NCBI GenBank assembly: GCA_963752345.1
Contig: CAVVYA010000015.1
Coordinates: 496,001 to 560,000, forward strand
Length of the DNA stretch: 64,000 nt
Origin: CAVVYA01 sp963752345
Lineage (GTDB): Bacteria; Pseudomonadota; Alphaproteobacteria; SMXQ01
Direction: 5' to 3'
Part shown: positions 1 through 8,881 of the stretch, piece by piece
Layout: each line of letters begins with the position of its first letter
Numbering within the stretch: position 1 is the stretch's first letter
Program-made: the position numbers and the translations under genes
Notes under the pieces: generated by a model
Told to the model about the DNA's origin: nothing
The model's database searches: none
What the model saw: only the letters and a program-made list of their open reading frames with translations

Positions 1-2
1 TC

Positions 3-332
3 AAGCAGCGCTGCGCGCGCTGGCTGCTCACCATGCACGAGCGCGCGCCGGGCGACGAGATGGCGCTGACCCACGAGTTCCTGGCCGAGATGCTCGGCGC
101 CCGGCGTGCCACGATCACCCTGATCGTCGGCGACCTGCAGCGCGCCGGGATCATCCGGTCGAGTCACGGCCGCCTGGTCATCGTTGACCGCGCCGGGTTG
201 GAAGGCGTGTCATGCGAATGCTATGCCGCAGTGCGGCGCAAATACGAGATGCTGATCAGCGATCCGTTCACACCCGAGACACGTGGTCGCGGCGAGTTGA
301 AAAGCGGAACGTCACCGCGGTCCCGGACGTAG
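3..332 (+). CDS. Crp/Fnr-family transcriptional regulator, C-terminal part (5' end outside window)
   Basis: The reading frame is open from the window edge, so the N-terminal cyclic-nucleotide-like domain lies outside. What is visible begins KQRCARWLLTMHERAPGDE, the usual hinge helix before the Crp HTH. A winged helix-turn-helix follows, with LAEMLGARRATITLIVGDLQ as the recognition region and GRLVIVDRAGLEG as the wing, then the SCECYAAVRRKYEML end helix typical of these proteins. About 25 residues after that helix are atypical, and the 3' end overlaps the convergent kinase gene by about 65 bases, so the true stop could be earlier with a frame error here. Target genes are unknown. Family confidence is high; the C-terminal boundary is less sure. 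Confidence 0.8.
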   Translation, partial: KQRCARWLLTMHERAPGDEMALTHEFLAEMLGARRATITLIVGDLQRAGIIRSSHGRLVIVDRAGLEGVSCECYAAVRRKYEMLISDPFTPETRGRGELKSGTSPRSRT

Positions 333-890
333 GACTGCTGCTGACGCCGAAATCGGCATTGAGCTGACCGGCGAGTTCTCGCACCAATCCCAATCCATTC
401 GTCGAAGTCGCGAGCGTGGCATTCGGTGCGCCAATGCCGTCGTCCGCGATGCGAATCATCGCACTTTCCTTCGCCGCCTTGTAGCCGACGGTCATGACCA
501 CGTGGCCTGCCCGGTTCGGGAAACGCGTGGCGCAGGCTGTTGCGCAAGATTTCATCGGCCGCGAGATTGAGCGCGATCGCCTGCTGCACCGGCAGCCACA
601 ACTCATCCCCGCCCACGATGCCCGGATATATCTGGCCGCTCGAGCCGCGAGTGCAGGGCCGTCCAGCGATCGCGCAGCATGGAGATGACGGAAACCATCC
701 CGGTGGCGTCGTCCGTCGAGGCGAGGATCGGTTGCGACAACGCGTGCAGCCTTTGCGCCAAATCGCTGAGTTCCTGCTGCACGTTGGGAAATGTGGCGGT
801 CCGCGCCCTGAACTCGACCAAGCTGATGCTCAGTTGCGCGAGATCGCGCAACCAATAAATCGGGCCGGGCTCATGGCGGAAGTTTTCCAA
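268..890 (-). CDS. Sensor histidine kinase, HisKA_2/HWE-like, interrupted by two frame breaks
   Basis: Three minus-strand reading-frame pieces join into one kinase of about 205 residues. The N-terminal piece (890 to about 612, TTG start) has a helical region resembling the HisKA_2 dimerisation domain. The middle piece (about 612 to 505) carries the N box AADEILRNSLRHAFPEP. The last piece has G1 IADDGIGAP and G2 GLGLVRELAGQL, ending FRFSTRRDHVSRV. Both breaks behave as +1 insertions with no in-frame stops, so they look like sequence errors. The usual phosphoacceptor motif (H followed by N four residues on) is not seen; the matching place reads YWLRDLAQL, so the protein may start further upstream or be degenerate. 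It is divergent from the stand-alone receiver gene at 1090, a likely partner. Confidence 0.6.
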
Positions 891-1089
891 GACGGGTTCC
901 CTTATAGGTTGTGGCGCAATCTCAGGAACTTTTTGTGAATTGATGACTTAATGACGAAGCACTACAGTGTGTCTGTACGATATCGAACAAAAACCGACGG
1001 GGTCCAGACACTCATTCCTTGCCTGCTAAGGAAGGATGGAACCCCGTGCAAGTCCCGCTGCCGCTGGGTAGGGGACAGGGGCGTATTGA

Positions 1090-1458
1090 ATGGACTCTTC
1101 GACCGTTCTGATAGTGGAAGATGAAATCCTTGTCGCGTTGATGATCGAAGAGACGCTCGCCGAAGCAGGGTTCCGGATCGCCGGCCTTTACCGTTCCGGC
1201 GCCGCTGCGCTCGATCATCTGAAACGAGCCCCGCCGCACATTCTGCTGCTCGATGTGTATCTGCAAGGTGATCTCTCCGGCCTGGATGTCGCTCGCGCCG
1301 TCCGAAGCTTCTGGTCGGGGCCGATCGTGTTTCACACCTCCGCGTCGGATCCCGGCGCGCGTGAGCAAATGGCGTCCATTCCGAATGCGACGGTGGTGTT
1401 CAAACCCGCGACCCGCACGGAGCTTCTGAACGCCGTGCGCAGCGCGCAGCCGAAATAA
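1090..1458 (+). CDS. Stand-alone CheY-like response regulator receiver protein
   Basis: A 122-residue protein that is only a receiver domain. Acidic pocket residues lie at EDE (about 10-12). The phosphoacceptor Asp is in LLLDVYLQGD (about residue 55), the conserved Thr/Ser in FHTSASD (about 83) and the conserved Lys in VVFKPATR. There is no output domain, so it should act by protein-protein contact or in a phosphorelay. It is divergent from the HisKA_2/HWE-like kinase at 268-890, and kinases of that class are often paired with single-domain regulators in alphaproteobacteria, so a functional pair is inferred. The ATG start at 1090 is the first in frame. Confidence 0.88.
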   Translation: MDSSTVLIVEDEILVALMIEETLAEAGFRIAGLYRSGAAALDHLKRAPPHILLLDVYLQGDLSGLDVARAVRSFWSGPIVFHTSASDPGAREQMASIPNATVVFKPATRTELLNAVRSAQPK

Positions 1459-1715
1459 CGCAAGGGCCGGCGTCGGGTTCCTGAACAGGCCGGGAGCGGC
1501 CAAGCGCGCGGTCAGTGCAGGGCTTCGCACAAAGTCAGGAATCGCGCGATATCCGGATCCGGCTCTTCCGGCGATGTGAGATCGCAACCAGCACGTGAGC
1601 ATGGACGTTATCGACCAAGTGAATCATAGGGAGACGAGGGGAGCGGGCGTCAGGGTGTCATCCAGTGCAGCGGGCAGTGGGTGCGCACCCATGGCCAGGG
1701 GTGCGCACGCCGGCG

Positions 1716-2930
1716 TCAAACCTCGGCCTTGCTGTCGTTTTCGTACCAGCGGCGTTCGGACTCGGCGGGGCGCGACTGGCGTGCCGCGCGAGCCTGGCCG
1801 GTCGACAGGTCGAACCGGATCATCGTGTCGAGCGCCGGGTCGCGGGCGACTCCGACCGGATCCTGGCCGCCTTGCATCCGCTCGATCTGCTCGCGCAGCA
1901 TCTTGCGGTAGAGCACCACGCCGCGGTCCATGGTGCCGAGGGTCTCCCGGCTGCGGTCGACCACCGGCCCTTGCGTTTCCCACGCCATCATGTCCTGGCT
2001 GGCGAAGGCGTATTTGATGAGTTCGTATTCGCCGCTCTCGTTCTTGAACGACGGCGCGTATTCCGCCGGCGGATCCGCGTCGGGATCGGCCGGCGTCGCG
2101 CCCGGCGTGAACACGAACCAGAAGATGCGCGTGCGGCTGTCGTCGATCGGCACGCGCCAGTGGATCACGAGATGCTCGCCTTGGGGCACCAGCAGGATGT
2201 TGGGGAAGATCAGCGGGTGGCCGGTTTCCTCTTCCGGCTCGTCGCCGCCGAATTCGCGGATCTTGCGGATGCCGGCCCAGGCCGGTTCATTCACGACCTC
2301 GAATTCGACCTTCTGCATCGGGCGGTAATGGTAGCGTGCGCGGGCAGTCTGCCCCGCCAGAACCAGCATATGGCCGTGCAGATAGTAGGTGTGCGTCGAG
2401 TCCACCGAATTCTCCATGATCTGCACCCAGTTGCAGTCATGGTCGGGCAGCACGCGAATGCGCCGCGCGCCGTCCGTGCGCACCAGAGTTTCCCAGCGCG
2501 GCAGCAGCGGTGCGGGCTGCGGTCCCATATAGACGAACAGCAGCCCGGCGAGTTTCTCCACCGTATAGGCGGTCTGGCAGATCTCGTCCTTGAAGGTGCT
2601 GCCCGTGGGCTCGAACGGCTGCTCGATGCATTGGCCGTCGACGCGGTATTTCCAGCCGTGGTAGGGGCAGCGCAGCCCATCGTCCTCGATGAAGCCGTAA
2701 TAGAGCGAGGCGCGGCGATGAGCGCACTGCTCGGCGAGCGCGCCATAGCGTCCGGCACCGTCGCGAAAGACCACCAGATCCTCTCCCATGATCCGGACAC
2801 GCTTTTTCGGCTTCTCGGCGGTAATCTCGGCCGCCGGGCAGAGCGGATGCCAATAGCGCCGCAGCAGGTTGCCGGCCGGCGTGCCCGGTCCGATTCGGGT
2901 CAGAAGCTGGTTGTCCTCGGGCGACAGCAT
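1716..2930 (-). CDS. Rieske aromatic ring-hydroxylating oxygenase, alpha subunit (phthalate 4,5-dioxygenase-like)
   Basis: A 404-residue catalytic subunit of a Rieske non-haem iron oxygenase, which inserts oxygen into an aromatic ring using electrons from a ferredoxin or reductase. The [2Fe-2S] site is complete: C69-x-H71 (CAHRRASL) and C88-P-Y-H91. The mononuclear iron site fits NSVDSTHTYYLHGH (Asp-x2-His-x4-His), preceded by CNWVQIMEN. The N-terminal TRIGPGTPAGNLLRRYWHP motif is shared with the other five oxygenases here and marks the phthalate-oxygenase-like (LigXa type) branch. The start at 2930 is preceded by GGAGGAGCCC. It is divergent from the Fe3+-type binding protein at 3150. Substrate unknown; family certain. 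Confidence 0.93.
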   Translation of the reverse strand: MLSPEDNQLLTRIGPGTPAGNLLRRYWHPLCPAAEITAEKPKKRVRIMGEDLVVFRDGAGRYGALAEQCAHRRASLYYGFIEDDGLRCPYHGWKYRVDGQCIEQPFEPTGSTFKDEICQTAYTVEKLAGLLFVYMGPQPAPLLPRWETLVRTDGARRIRVLPDHDCNWVQIMENSVDSTHTYYLHGHMLVLAGQTARARYHYRPMQKVEFEVVNEPAWAGIRKIREFGGDEPEEETGHPLIFPNILLVPQGEHLVIHWRVPIDDSRTRIFWFVFTPGATPADPDADPPAEYAPSFKNESGEYELIKYAFASQDMMAWETQGPVVDRSRETLGTMDRGVVLYRKMLREQIERMQGGQDPVGVARDPALDTMIRFDLSTGQARAARQSRPAESERRWYENDSKAEV

Positions 2931-3149
2931 GGGCTCCTCCTGACCGCGGATGATTTGCGAATGGGTTTGACTGCCCGGCTCCATTCAAGGAGACTCTTAG
3001 CAAAGGCAGGACAACGCGGGCGGCGGACAATCATCCGCATATAACAGCGAAGATTCAACAGAATAACCGGGAGGCAGTCATGGGTTGTTTCAGCCCGTTC
3101 GACGCGCCAATATTGACGCGGCGGCGCCGCGGCAGTCGGCAAGGCAGGC

Positions 3150-4235
3150 GTGCGAGCGCTTCTCATTGGCGGATTCATCGCCGCCCTCGCTGCCACGCCC
3201 AGCCGGGGCGAGACCTGGGCGGATCTCGTCGCCGCCGCCAAGAAGGAAGGCGTGGTCGACGTCATCGGCGCGCCGGGCCACGCCTATGGCGAGGCGCTCA
3301 AGGCGTTCAACCGCAAATATCCGGAGATCAAGCTCAACTTCGTCGGCATGGCCGGGCGCAACGCGCTGCCGCGGCTGCTGCGCGAGCGCCAGGCGAAGAT
3401 CTTCACCACCGATGTCTATATCAACGGCTCTTCCACCATCCTGTCGGAATTCAAGCCGCGCGACATGCTCGAGCCGCTCCGCCCGGCGCTGCTCGATCCC
3501 GAGGTGACCGACGATTCGAAATGGCACGGCGGCTTCGACGCCGGCTGGCTCGACCACGACAAGACCTATCTCTATGCCTTCGAAAGCCTGGTCGAATCGC
3601 CCGCCTATGTGAACTGGGACTATGTCTCGAAGGATGAATTGAAGTCGGTGCAGGACCTGCTCAAGCCGGCGTTCGCCGGCAAGATCGTGATGGACGATCC
3701 GAAGGAGGGCGGCGCCGGCAGCAATGCCTCGGTCGCCTTCCTGGTCAATTTCGGCGAGGATTTTCTCAAAAGCCTGTTCCGCCAGAATATCGTCTACACC
3801 GCCAACCGGCGTCAGGCCGCGGAATGGATGGTGCGCGGCCGCTACCCGATCAACATCGGCGGCGCGATCGACGATATCGCGGTGTTCCAGGAGCAGGGCC
3901 TGGGCAAGAACATCCGCCCGTTGCCGCCGTCGATCCTGCCGACCCAACTCATCAAGAGCGGATTCGGATCGGTCGTCCTGCTCAAGGACGCGCCCCATCC
4001 CAACGCGGCGAAGGTCTATGTGAACTGGCTGCTGTCGAAGGACGGGCAGGCGGCCTGGGCCGGCGTGCCGCGCAACTCGCGGCGCAACGACGTGCCGGTC
4101 GGCATCCCGAGTCTCGCCATGGAGGACGGCGTCAAATACCTCAACATCCAGCACGAGGACCTGCTGGCCGACAAAGAGCGCGCCAACGACATCGCCAAGG
4201 AAACCATCGCCGCCACGATCAACCAGAAGCCGTAG
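3150..4235 (+). CDS. ABC transporter substrate-binding protein, Fe3+/family-1 type
   Basis: A periplasmic binding protein of about 361 residues. The signal peptide is RALLIGGFIAALAATPSRGE, and the mature protein starts TWADLVAAAKKEG, the usual opening of this family. Later landmarks are DPKEGGAGSNASVAFL and RRQAAEWMVRGRYPINIGG, and near the C-terminus APHPNAAKVYVNWLLSKDG. The GTG at 3150 gives a short signal peptide. A better ribosome site (CGGGAGGCAGTC) sits before an ATG at 3080 in another frame, so a +1 error between about 3110 and 3150 may hide a longer N-terminus with an RRRR n-region. No permease gene adjoins it; it is paired divergently with the Rieske oxygenase at 1716-2930. Proteins of this family bind ferric ion, sulfonates or organic acids, so the ligand cannot be named. 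Confidence 0.88.
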   Translation: MRALLIGGFIAALAATPSRGETWADLVAAAKKEGVVDVIGAPGHAYGEALKAFNRKYPEIKLNFVGMAGRNALPRLLRERQAKIFTTDVYINGSSTILSEFKPRDMLEPLRPALLDPEVTDDSKWHGGFDAGWLDHDKTYLYAFESLVESPAYVNWDYVSKDELKSVQDLLKPAFAGKIVMDDPKEGGAGSNASVAFLVNFGEDFLKSLFRQNIVYTANRRQAAEWMVRGRYPINIGGAIDDIAVFQEQGLGKNIRPLPPSILPTQLIKSGFGSVVLLKDAPHPNAAKVYVNWLLSKDGQAAWAGVPRNSRRNDVPVGIPSLAMEDGVKYLNIQHEDLLADKERANDIAKETIAATINQKP

Positions 4236-4268
4236 GGCGCCGGCGAGGATCGCGATGGGCAGTGAGCG

Positions 4269-4670
4269 ATGTTCGATCACATGACGCTGGGTGTGTCGGA
4301 TATCCCGCGTAGCAGGGCCTTCTATGACGCCGTGCTGGCACCGCTCGGTTTGCGGCCGCTCTACCGCGATGGCGAGGGCGCCGTCGGCTACGGCCGTCTG
4401 CATGCGCAGTTCTGGATCGTCATTCCACTCGACGAGACCCGGCCCGCCAGCCTGGGCAACGGCACGCATACCGCGTTCATCGCGCCGAGCCGGGAATCAA
4501 TCGAGCAGTGTCACGCGGCCGCGCTGCGCGCGGGCGGAAGAGATGGTGGAAAGCCGCGGCCGCGGCCGGAATACGACGCGGACTACTATGCCGCATTCGT
4601 CTTCGACCTCGATGGGCGCAAGATCGAGGCCGTGCATCGGGCGGTCGCGCGGCGCTCGCCTCGAGCATGA
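4269..4670 (+). CDS. VOC family (glyoxalase/bleomycin-resistance-fold) protein
   Basis: A 133-residue single-domain vicinal-oxygen-chelate protein. It opens FDHMTLGVSDIPRSRAFYD with a metal-ligand-type His at residue 4. It has the central segment GNGTHTAFIAPSRESIEQCH and ends AAFVFDLDGRKIEAVHR, which carries the conserved Glu near the C-terminus. Members include small lyases, ring-cleavage dioxygenases and isomerases; this short single-module form is usually annotated as a lyase or of unknown function. It lies 33 bases after the binding protein at 3150 in the same direction, so probably the same transcript. Its stop codon lies inside the palindrome that starts at 4663. Confidence 0.85.
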   Translation: MFDHMTLGVSDIPRSRAFYDAVLAPLGLRPLYRDGEGAVGYGRLHAQFWIVIPLDETRPASLGNGTHTAFIAPSRESIEQCHAAALRAGGRDGGKPRPRPEYDADYYAAFVFDLDGRKIEAVHRAVARRSPRA

Positions 4671-4697
4671 TCCGCTCTATGGAACCGGACCATGCTC
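4663..4697. repeat. Intergenic palindrome GAGCATGATCCG...CGGACCATGCTC
   Basis: GAGCATG (4663-4669) pairs with CATGCTC (4691-4697), and the inner TCCG pairs with CGGA, giving an imperfect hairpin. It is followed at about 4731-4775 by AACCGGTTTTCACTTCGGCGGAAACGCTCT-like sequence. From memory, very similar elements are common between genes in Bradyrhizobium- and Rhodopseudomonas-like genomes. It supplies the stop codon of the VOC gene and could serve as the mRNA end between the convergent VOC and Rieske genes. Confidence 0.55.
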
Positions 4698-4787
4698 TCG
4701 CCCCTCAATTGAATCGCGTGTGCCACGCCGAACCGGTTTTCACTTCGGCGGAAACGCTCTTGGCGGCGCGATCGCCCGGGCTGCCGC

Positions 4788-5966
4788 CTATTCCGCCGCC
4801 TCGCGCATCAGCCCGATGCGTTCGTTGATCACGTCGAGCACGATCATCTTGTTCTTGGCCGGATCGCGCACGAGGCCCATGGGCTCGCCGCCCTTGGCCA
4901 CGATGTCGATCTGTTCGCGGTAGAGCTTGCGCAGGATCACCACGCCGCGGTCGGAGGTGGCGAGATGTTCCTTGGTGCGGTCGGCGATGGCGCCTTGGGT
5001 TTCCCAGGCCATGGAATCCTGAGCCGACACGATGTTCATGTAGTATTCGCCGGTCTCGCTCTTGAGCGGACGATACTCGAACGGCGGATCCTGATCGGCG
5101 GGCGAGCGCTCGGTCGCCGAGGGCACGAAATTGACGCGATAGACCTTGATGTGCTCGTCGTCGATCGGCACGCGGATCTGCAGGTTGTGGCGGTACTCGG
5201 GCTGCTCCTTGCCGCGCTCGCGCGCGACATGGCGCAGGGTGGTCGGGAAAACCAGCGGATGGGCGTCGGTCATCGGCCGGTCGCCGGGCTTTCTCCCGCC
5301 CGTGGTGCGCCGCTTCATGATGCCGTATTCGAAGCGGATGAATTCGTGCACCTCGTCATATTCCTCCATCGTGGCGAGATGGGCGGAACTGCTGTGCAGC
5401 CAGTACAGGTGCGACGGATCGACCGAGTTCTCCATGGCCTGCAGCCAGTTGCAGTCGATCACCGATTCGATGACCGTCCAGCGCTGGCCGTCCTCGCGGG
5501 CCAGCACGTCCCAGCGCGGCAGCAGCGGCATCGGCTGCGGGCCCATGTAGGCGAACAGCAGCCCGGCCAGCTTCTGCACCGGATAGGCGGTCTGGTGGAT
5601 CTCGTTCTTGTAGGGGCTGTCGGCCGGCTCGGCGGGCTGCTCGAGGCAGCGCCCGTCCGCGGCATATTTCCAGCCGTGATAGGGGCAGCGGATGCCGTCG
5701 CAATCGACCCGGCCGTAGGCCAGGGAGGCAAAGCGGTGCTGGCACTGCTCTTCCATAAGACCGTAGCGCGGTTCGCTTTCGCCGGGACCCGGGGGCATGC
5801 GGAACACCACCAGGTCCTCGCCCAGGATGCGGACCCGCTTGATCGGCTCTTGCTCGGTCAGTTCGCCGGCGACGAGGACCGGATGCCAGTAGCGCCGCAG
5901 CAGATTGCCCGCCGGCGTGCCGGGACCGACCCTTGTCAGGATGTCATTTTCTTCGCGTGTCAGCAT
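4788..5966 (-). CDS. Rieske aromatic ring-hydroxylating oxygenase, alpha subunit (phthalate 4,5-dioxygenase-like)
   Basis: A 392-residue oxygenase subunit closely related to the one at 1716 (both share GPGTPAGNLLRRYWHP). The Rieske cluster ligands are C75-Q-H77 and C94-P-Y-H97. The catalytic iron motif is NSVDPSHLYWLHSS after CNWLQAME. The C-terminal part has AQDSMAWETQGAIADRTKEHL, the conserved helix of this branch. The start at 5966 (LTREENDILTRVGPGTP) is preceded by an ACGGGAGACTGCG ribosome site. It lies 240 bases downstream of the binding protein at 6206-7330 on the same strand and may be the last gene of that transcript. Substrate unknown. Confidence 0.93.
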   Translation of the reverse strand: MLTREENDILTRVGPGTPAGNLLRRYWHPVLVAGELTEQEPIKRVRILGEDLVVFRMPPGPGESEPRYGLMEEQCQHRFASLAYGRVDCDGIRCPYHGWKYAADGRCLEQPAEPADSPYKNEIHQTAYPVQKLAGLLFAYMGPQPMPLLPRWDVLAREDGQRWTVIESVIDCNWLQAMENSVDPSHLYWLHSSSAHLATMEEYDEVHEFIRFEYGIMKRRTTGGRKPGDRPMTDAHPLVFPTTLRHVARERGKEQPEYRHNLQIRVPIDDEHIKVYRVNFVPSATERSPADQDPPFEYRPLKSETGEYYMNIVSAQDSMAWETQGAIADRTKEHLATSDRGVVILRKLYREQIDIVAKGGEPMGLVRDPAKNKMIVLDVINERIGLMREAAE

Positions 5967-6205
5967 CGCAGTCTCCCGTCTTTTCTTAACGCCTGATGTC
6001 CCGCAGCAATGAAGAGGCTTGCCGAGGATAATACCCGATCTGTCCTGCCGGGAGCCAGGATATTCGGCTCGCCGGGGCCGTGTCGACGGCGATCGCCGGG
6101 CCCGCCGGCGAGCGTCCGGCCGCGCCGTTAAGCTTAACCGCCACGATCACCGGAGCGACGGGGCAGCAAAGGGCGCGTGAGCCGATCGGCCTCCCGTGAG
6201 CGCTG

Positions 6206-7330
6206 CTAGCGGAGAATCGAGCCCAGCAAGTCCGATGCCTTCTGTTGATAGGGTTGGACGTCCTCTGTCTGGCTGCCGAGATACTGGCCGAGCATGTCGC
6301 GCTTGAGGGCCTTGTCGGGCTCGCCGAGGGGCACATCCAAGCGCCGGCTGTTCAGCTCCACGGCTTTCATGATGCTGCTCTGCACGTCCTTGGTCAGGAT
6401 CCAATTGATGAAGACCTTCGCCGCGTTGGGATGCGGCACGTTGGTCGGCATTTGCAGGCCGCAGACGCCGACGCTCCAGATCGGCAACCCGGCGATCTGC
6501 TCCATGTCGAACTGCATGCCGCGCTGCTTATACTGCACGGCGATGGCGTTGGGCAGGCCGATGGCCACCGGATAGCGGCCCGACAGGAAGAGGTCCATCT
6601 GCTGGCGCGGATCCTTGACGATCACCGGCTCCTGCTTGGTCATCAGGTCGCGGATGAAGTCGGCGCCGAATTCCTTGTAAACCACGCCCATGCTGACGAT
6701 GGTCGAACCGCCGCGCGGGTCGGCCATGACGATCTTGCCCCTCCACTTCGGGTCGAGCAGGCTTTTGAAATCGGGCAGTTCGGCCGCCGCGACGAACTTC
6801 TTGTTGAAATGGCCGAGCGGGCTCTCGTAGGCGCAGAAGGCGGGGAAGTATTTCTTTTCCTTGTCGAGGAACGCGGCATCCCAGCCGCCGAGCCAGTTCT
6901 TGTCGTCGGTGACCTCCGGCAGGATGAACTGATCCCGGACGGTCGCCATCTGGCCCTGATCCTTCAACTGATACGAATTCGTGTCGGTGCCGCCGACGCG
7001 CAGGTCCCACAGATATTTGCCGACCTCGCGTTCCTTGACCAGGCGGGGCCAGAAATCGCGGCTGGCGAACGGCGTGGCGTTCACCTTGATCTCGGGATAG
7101 GCCTTCTGGAATTTCATGATCTCTTCGCGCCATTCGCGGCCCGAGGGCACCGACAGAATCAACTCGCCCTCGGCCTTCGCGGCGGCCACCGTCTTGTTCC
7201 ACTCGGCCTGCCAGTCGCGCGCCTGCGCGGCGGCGGGCGCTCCCGGTGCGAAGGCCGCGCCGGCCAGCAACGCGAGCGCCGCGAACCGGGCCAGAATGGA
7301 AACGCGGCTACCTTGCAGACGTGACGCCAT
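6206..7330 (-). CDS. ABC transporter substrate-binding protein, Fe3+/family-1 type
   Basis: A 374-residue periplasmic binding protein. The signal peptide runs from ATG 7330 through ARFAALALLAGAAFAPGAPAAAQA. The mature protein starts RDWQAEWNKTVAAAKAEGEL. Family landmarks are KWRGKIVMADPRGG, DPRQQMDLFLSGRYPVAIGL and PHPNAAKVFINWILTKD. It is more distant from the 37-47 kb set of binding proteins and resembles the one at 3150 more. A strong GGGAGGGACAT ribosome site precedes the start. It follows the Rieske oxygenase at 7366-8646 by 35 bases on the same strand, so oxygenase and binding protein are co-transcribed. There is no permease next to it. Confidence 0.9.
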   Translation of the reverse strand: MASRLQGSRVSILARFAALALLAGAAFAPGAPAAAQARDWQAEWNKTVAAAKAEGELILSVPSGREWREEIMKFQKAYPEIKVNATPFASRDFWPRLVKEREVGKYLWDLRVGGTDTNSYQLKDQGQMATVRDQFILPEVTDDKNWLGGWDAAFLDKEKKYFPAFCAYESPLGHFNKKFVAAAELPDFKSLLDPKWRGKIVMADPRGGSTIVSMGVVYKEFGADFIRDLMTKQEPVIVKDPRQQMDLFLSGRYPVAIGLPNAIAVQYKQRGMQFDMEQIAGLPIWSVGVCGLQMPTNVPHPNAAKVFINWILTKDVQSSIMKAVELNSRRLDVPLGEPDKALKRDMLGQYLGSQTEDVQPYQQKASDLLGSILR

Positions 7331-7365
7331 ATGTCCCTCCCATTTATGCTTTCGCTGCGGTCGCT

Positions 7366-8646
7366 CTATTCGGCGGCGTGGCGCCGCGCGACGTGCTTTT
7401 TCCAGACGTCGCGGTAGTCGGCGCTGTCGGGCACCACCTCGGAGACCACGACCATCGCCGATTGATCGTTCTGCCGCGGATCGCGCACCACATGAAGAGG
7501 ATCGCGGCCCGCCAAGACGGCCTGGATCCCGTCCAGCAGTTGTCGCCGGGCCGCGACGATGCACATGTCCGTCGTCACGAGATGCTCGCGCGTGCGGTCG
7601 TGGATCGGGCCGGGCGTCTCGGTGGCGAAGGCGTCGTGCGCCGGAAAATAGTCGCCCATGCCGCAGAGATTATCCGTCTTCATCTTGGCGCGGTCCTGCA
7701 GGTAGCGGTTGGCCCTGTTGCGCACCAGGCGATTGTCCGGCGTCAGCTCGCCTTCGGCGCGCTCCCGGTATTTCGCCTTGTCGATCGGCTTTACCCGGTT
7801 GAACACGAAGTCGAACCGCATGTGCTGGGTGTCGTCGATCGGCACATGCCAGTGGATGGAGTAGCCGTGGCCGACGCGGCCCTCGTTGCCGACGATGGCC
7901 GCCTTGTTCGGCATGATGAAATTGGTGATGCGGACATACTGCTGGCCGGGGCCGGCGCTGCGCACGGAAAAAATCCGGTTGCCGAATTCCGTGGTCTGCA
8001 CCTTGATGGTCGGCCGCAGGTCCTCGCCGTAAAGGTCGTCCGCCGACTTTTTGCTGCCGGGCACGTTGCGCGTGTCTTTCTTGGCGATCGGCCGGTGCAG
8101 GTATGACAGGTGCGCCGGATCGATATTGCCCTCGAGCGCCTGCAGATAATTGCAATCGAGGATGGTCTTCTGCAGGAAGCGGTGCTCCTCGTCCGCGCCG
8201 AAGAATTCGTAGTCGGGAACAAGCGGTGGCTGTCCTGCGCCGAGATAGGCCAGGACGAGGCCGGCCCGCTCGACGCAGGGGTAGGCGGTATGGCGGATCT
8301 CGTCCTTGTATTTGCTCTCCGGCGGCTCGGCCGGCTGCTCGAGGCAGCGGCCGGCGATGTCGAACAGCCAGCCATGGTAAAGGCAGCGCAGCCCGCCATC
8401 CTCGATGCGGCCGTAGCTCAGGTCGGCGCAGCGGTGGGAACACAGCAGGCCGAGCAGACCGGGCCGACCCTGGTCGTCGCGGAACAGCACGAGGTCTTCG
8501 CCGAGCACCCTGACCGGCTGCGGCGCCCCATCGGGCGGCAATTCGCTGCTCAAGGCAACCGGATGCCAATAGCGCCGCAGCAACTCGCCGCCGGGCGTGC
8601 CCGGGCCGGTCCGCGTGATGAGGTCGTTCTCTTCCCTGGTCAGCAC
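7366..8646 (-). CDS. Rieske aromatic ring-hydroxylating oxygenase, alpha subunit
   Basis: A 426-residue subunit, the longest of the six. It starts at GTG 8646 (VLTREENDLITRTGPGTPG), which a GGAGGAAT site six bases upstream supports; a nearby ATG at 8654 runs straight into a stop. The Rieske ligands are C69-S-H71 and C88-L-Y-H91. The iron motif is GNIDPAHLSYLHRP, with Gly-Asn in place of the usual Asn-Ser. It carries an extra segment (KKDTRNVPGSKKSADDLYGE) absent from the others, suggesting a different substrate pocket. It is the first gene of a minus-strand pair with the binding protein at 6206 and is divergent from the GlcG-like gene at 8882. Confidence 0.92.
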   Translation of the reverse strand: MLTREENDLITRTGPGTPGGELLRRYWHPVALSSELPPDGAPQPVRVLGEDLVLFRDDQGRPGLLGLLCSHRCADLSYGRIEDGGLRCLYHGWLFDIAGRCLEQPAEPPESKYKDEIRHTAYPCVERAGLVLAYLGAGQPPLVPDYEFFGADEEHRFLQKTILDCNYLQALEGNIDPAHLSYLHRPIAKKDTRNVPGSKKSADDLYGEDLRPTIKVQTTEFGNRIFSVRSAGPGQQYVRITNFIMPNKAAIVGNEGRVGHGYSIHWHVPIDDTQHMRFDFVFNRVKPIDKAKYRERAEGELTPDNRLVRNRANRYLQDRAKMKTDNLCGMGDYFPAHDAFATETPGPIHDRTREHLVTTDMCIVAARRQLLDGIQAVLAGRDPLHVVRDPRQNDQSAMVVVSEVVPDSADYRDVWKKHVARRHAAE

Positions 8647-8881
8647 CGCGCCATTCCTCCCAAACCATGCCAAACCGATAGGACGTCCCGGTGCGTCTGC
8701 AGGCACCTTGTGAGCGGACGCACGGCGGCAACGCCGCAATCCTACTGCCCGGTTCCCTTCGAGGAAACTTCTTTGTAGTTTCAGGATTGTGAGGCCATAA
8801 AACCGAACCGATCCGCCGGCGGCCGGAAAAAGCCGTCGGCCGCGAACAAGCACGCGGCTGATCCAATCCAGAGGGGAATCC

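Noticed and set aside
1030..1080. GGAACCCCGTGCAAGTCCCGCTG-like sequence reminiscent of a cobalamin riboswitch core
   Set aside because: The conserved GGTG reads CGTG, the rest of the B12-box is not recognisable, and the downstream receiver gene is not a cobalamin-regulated type.
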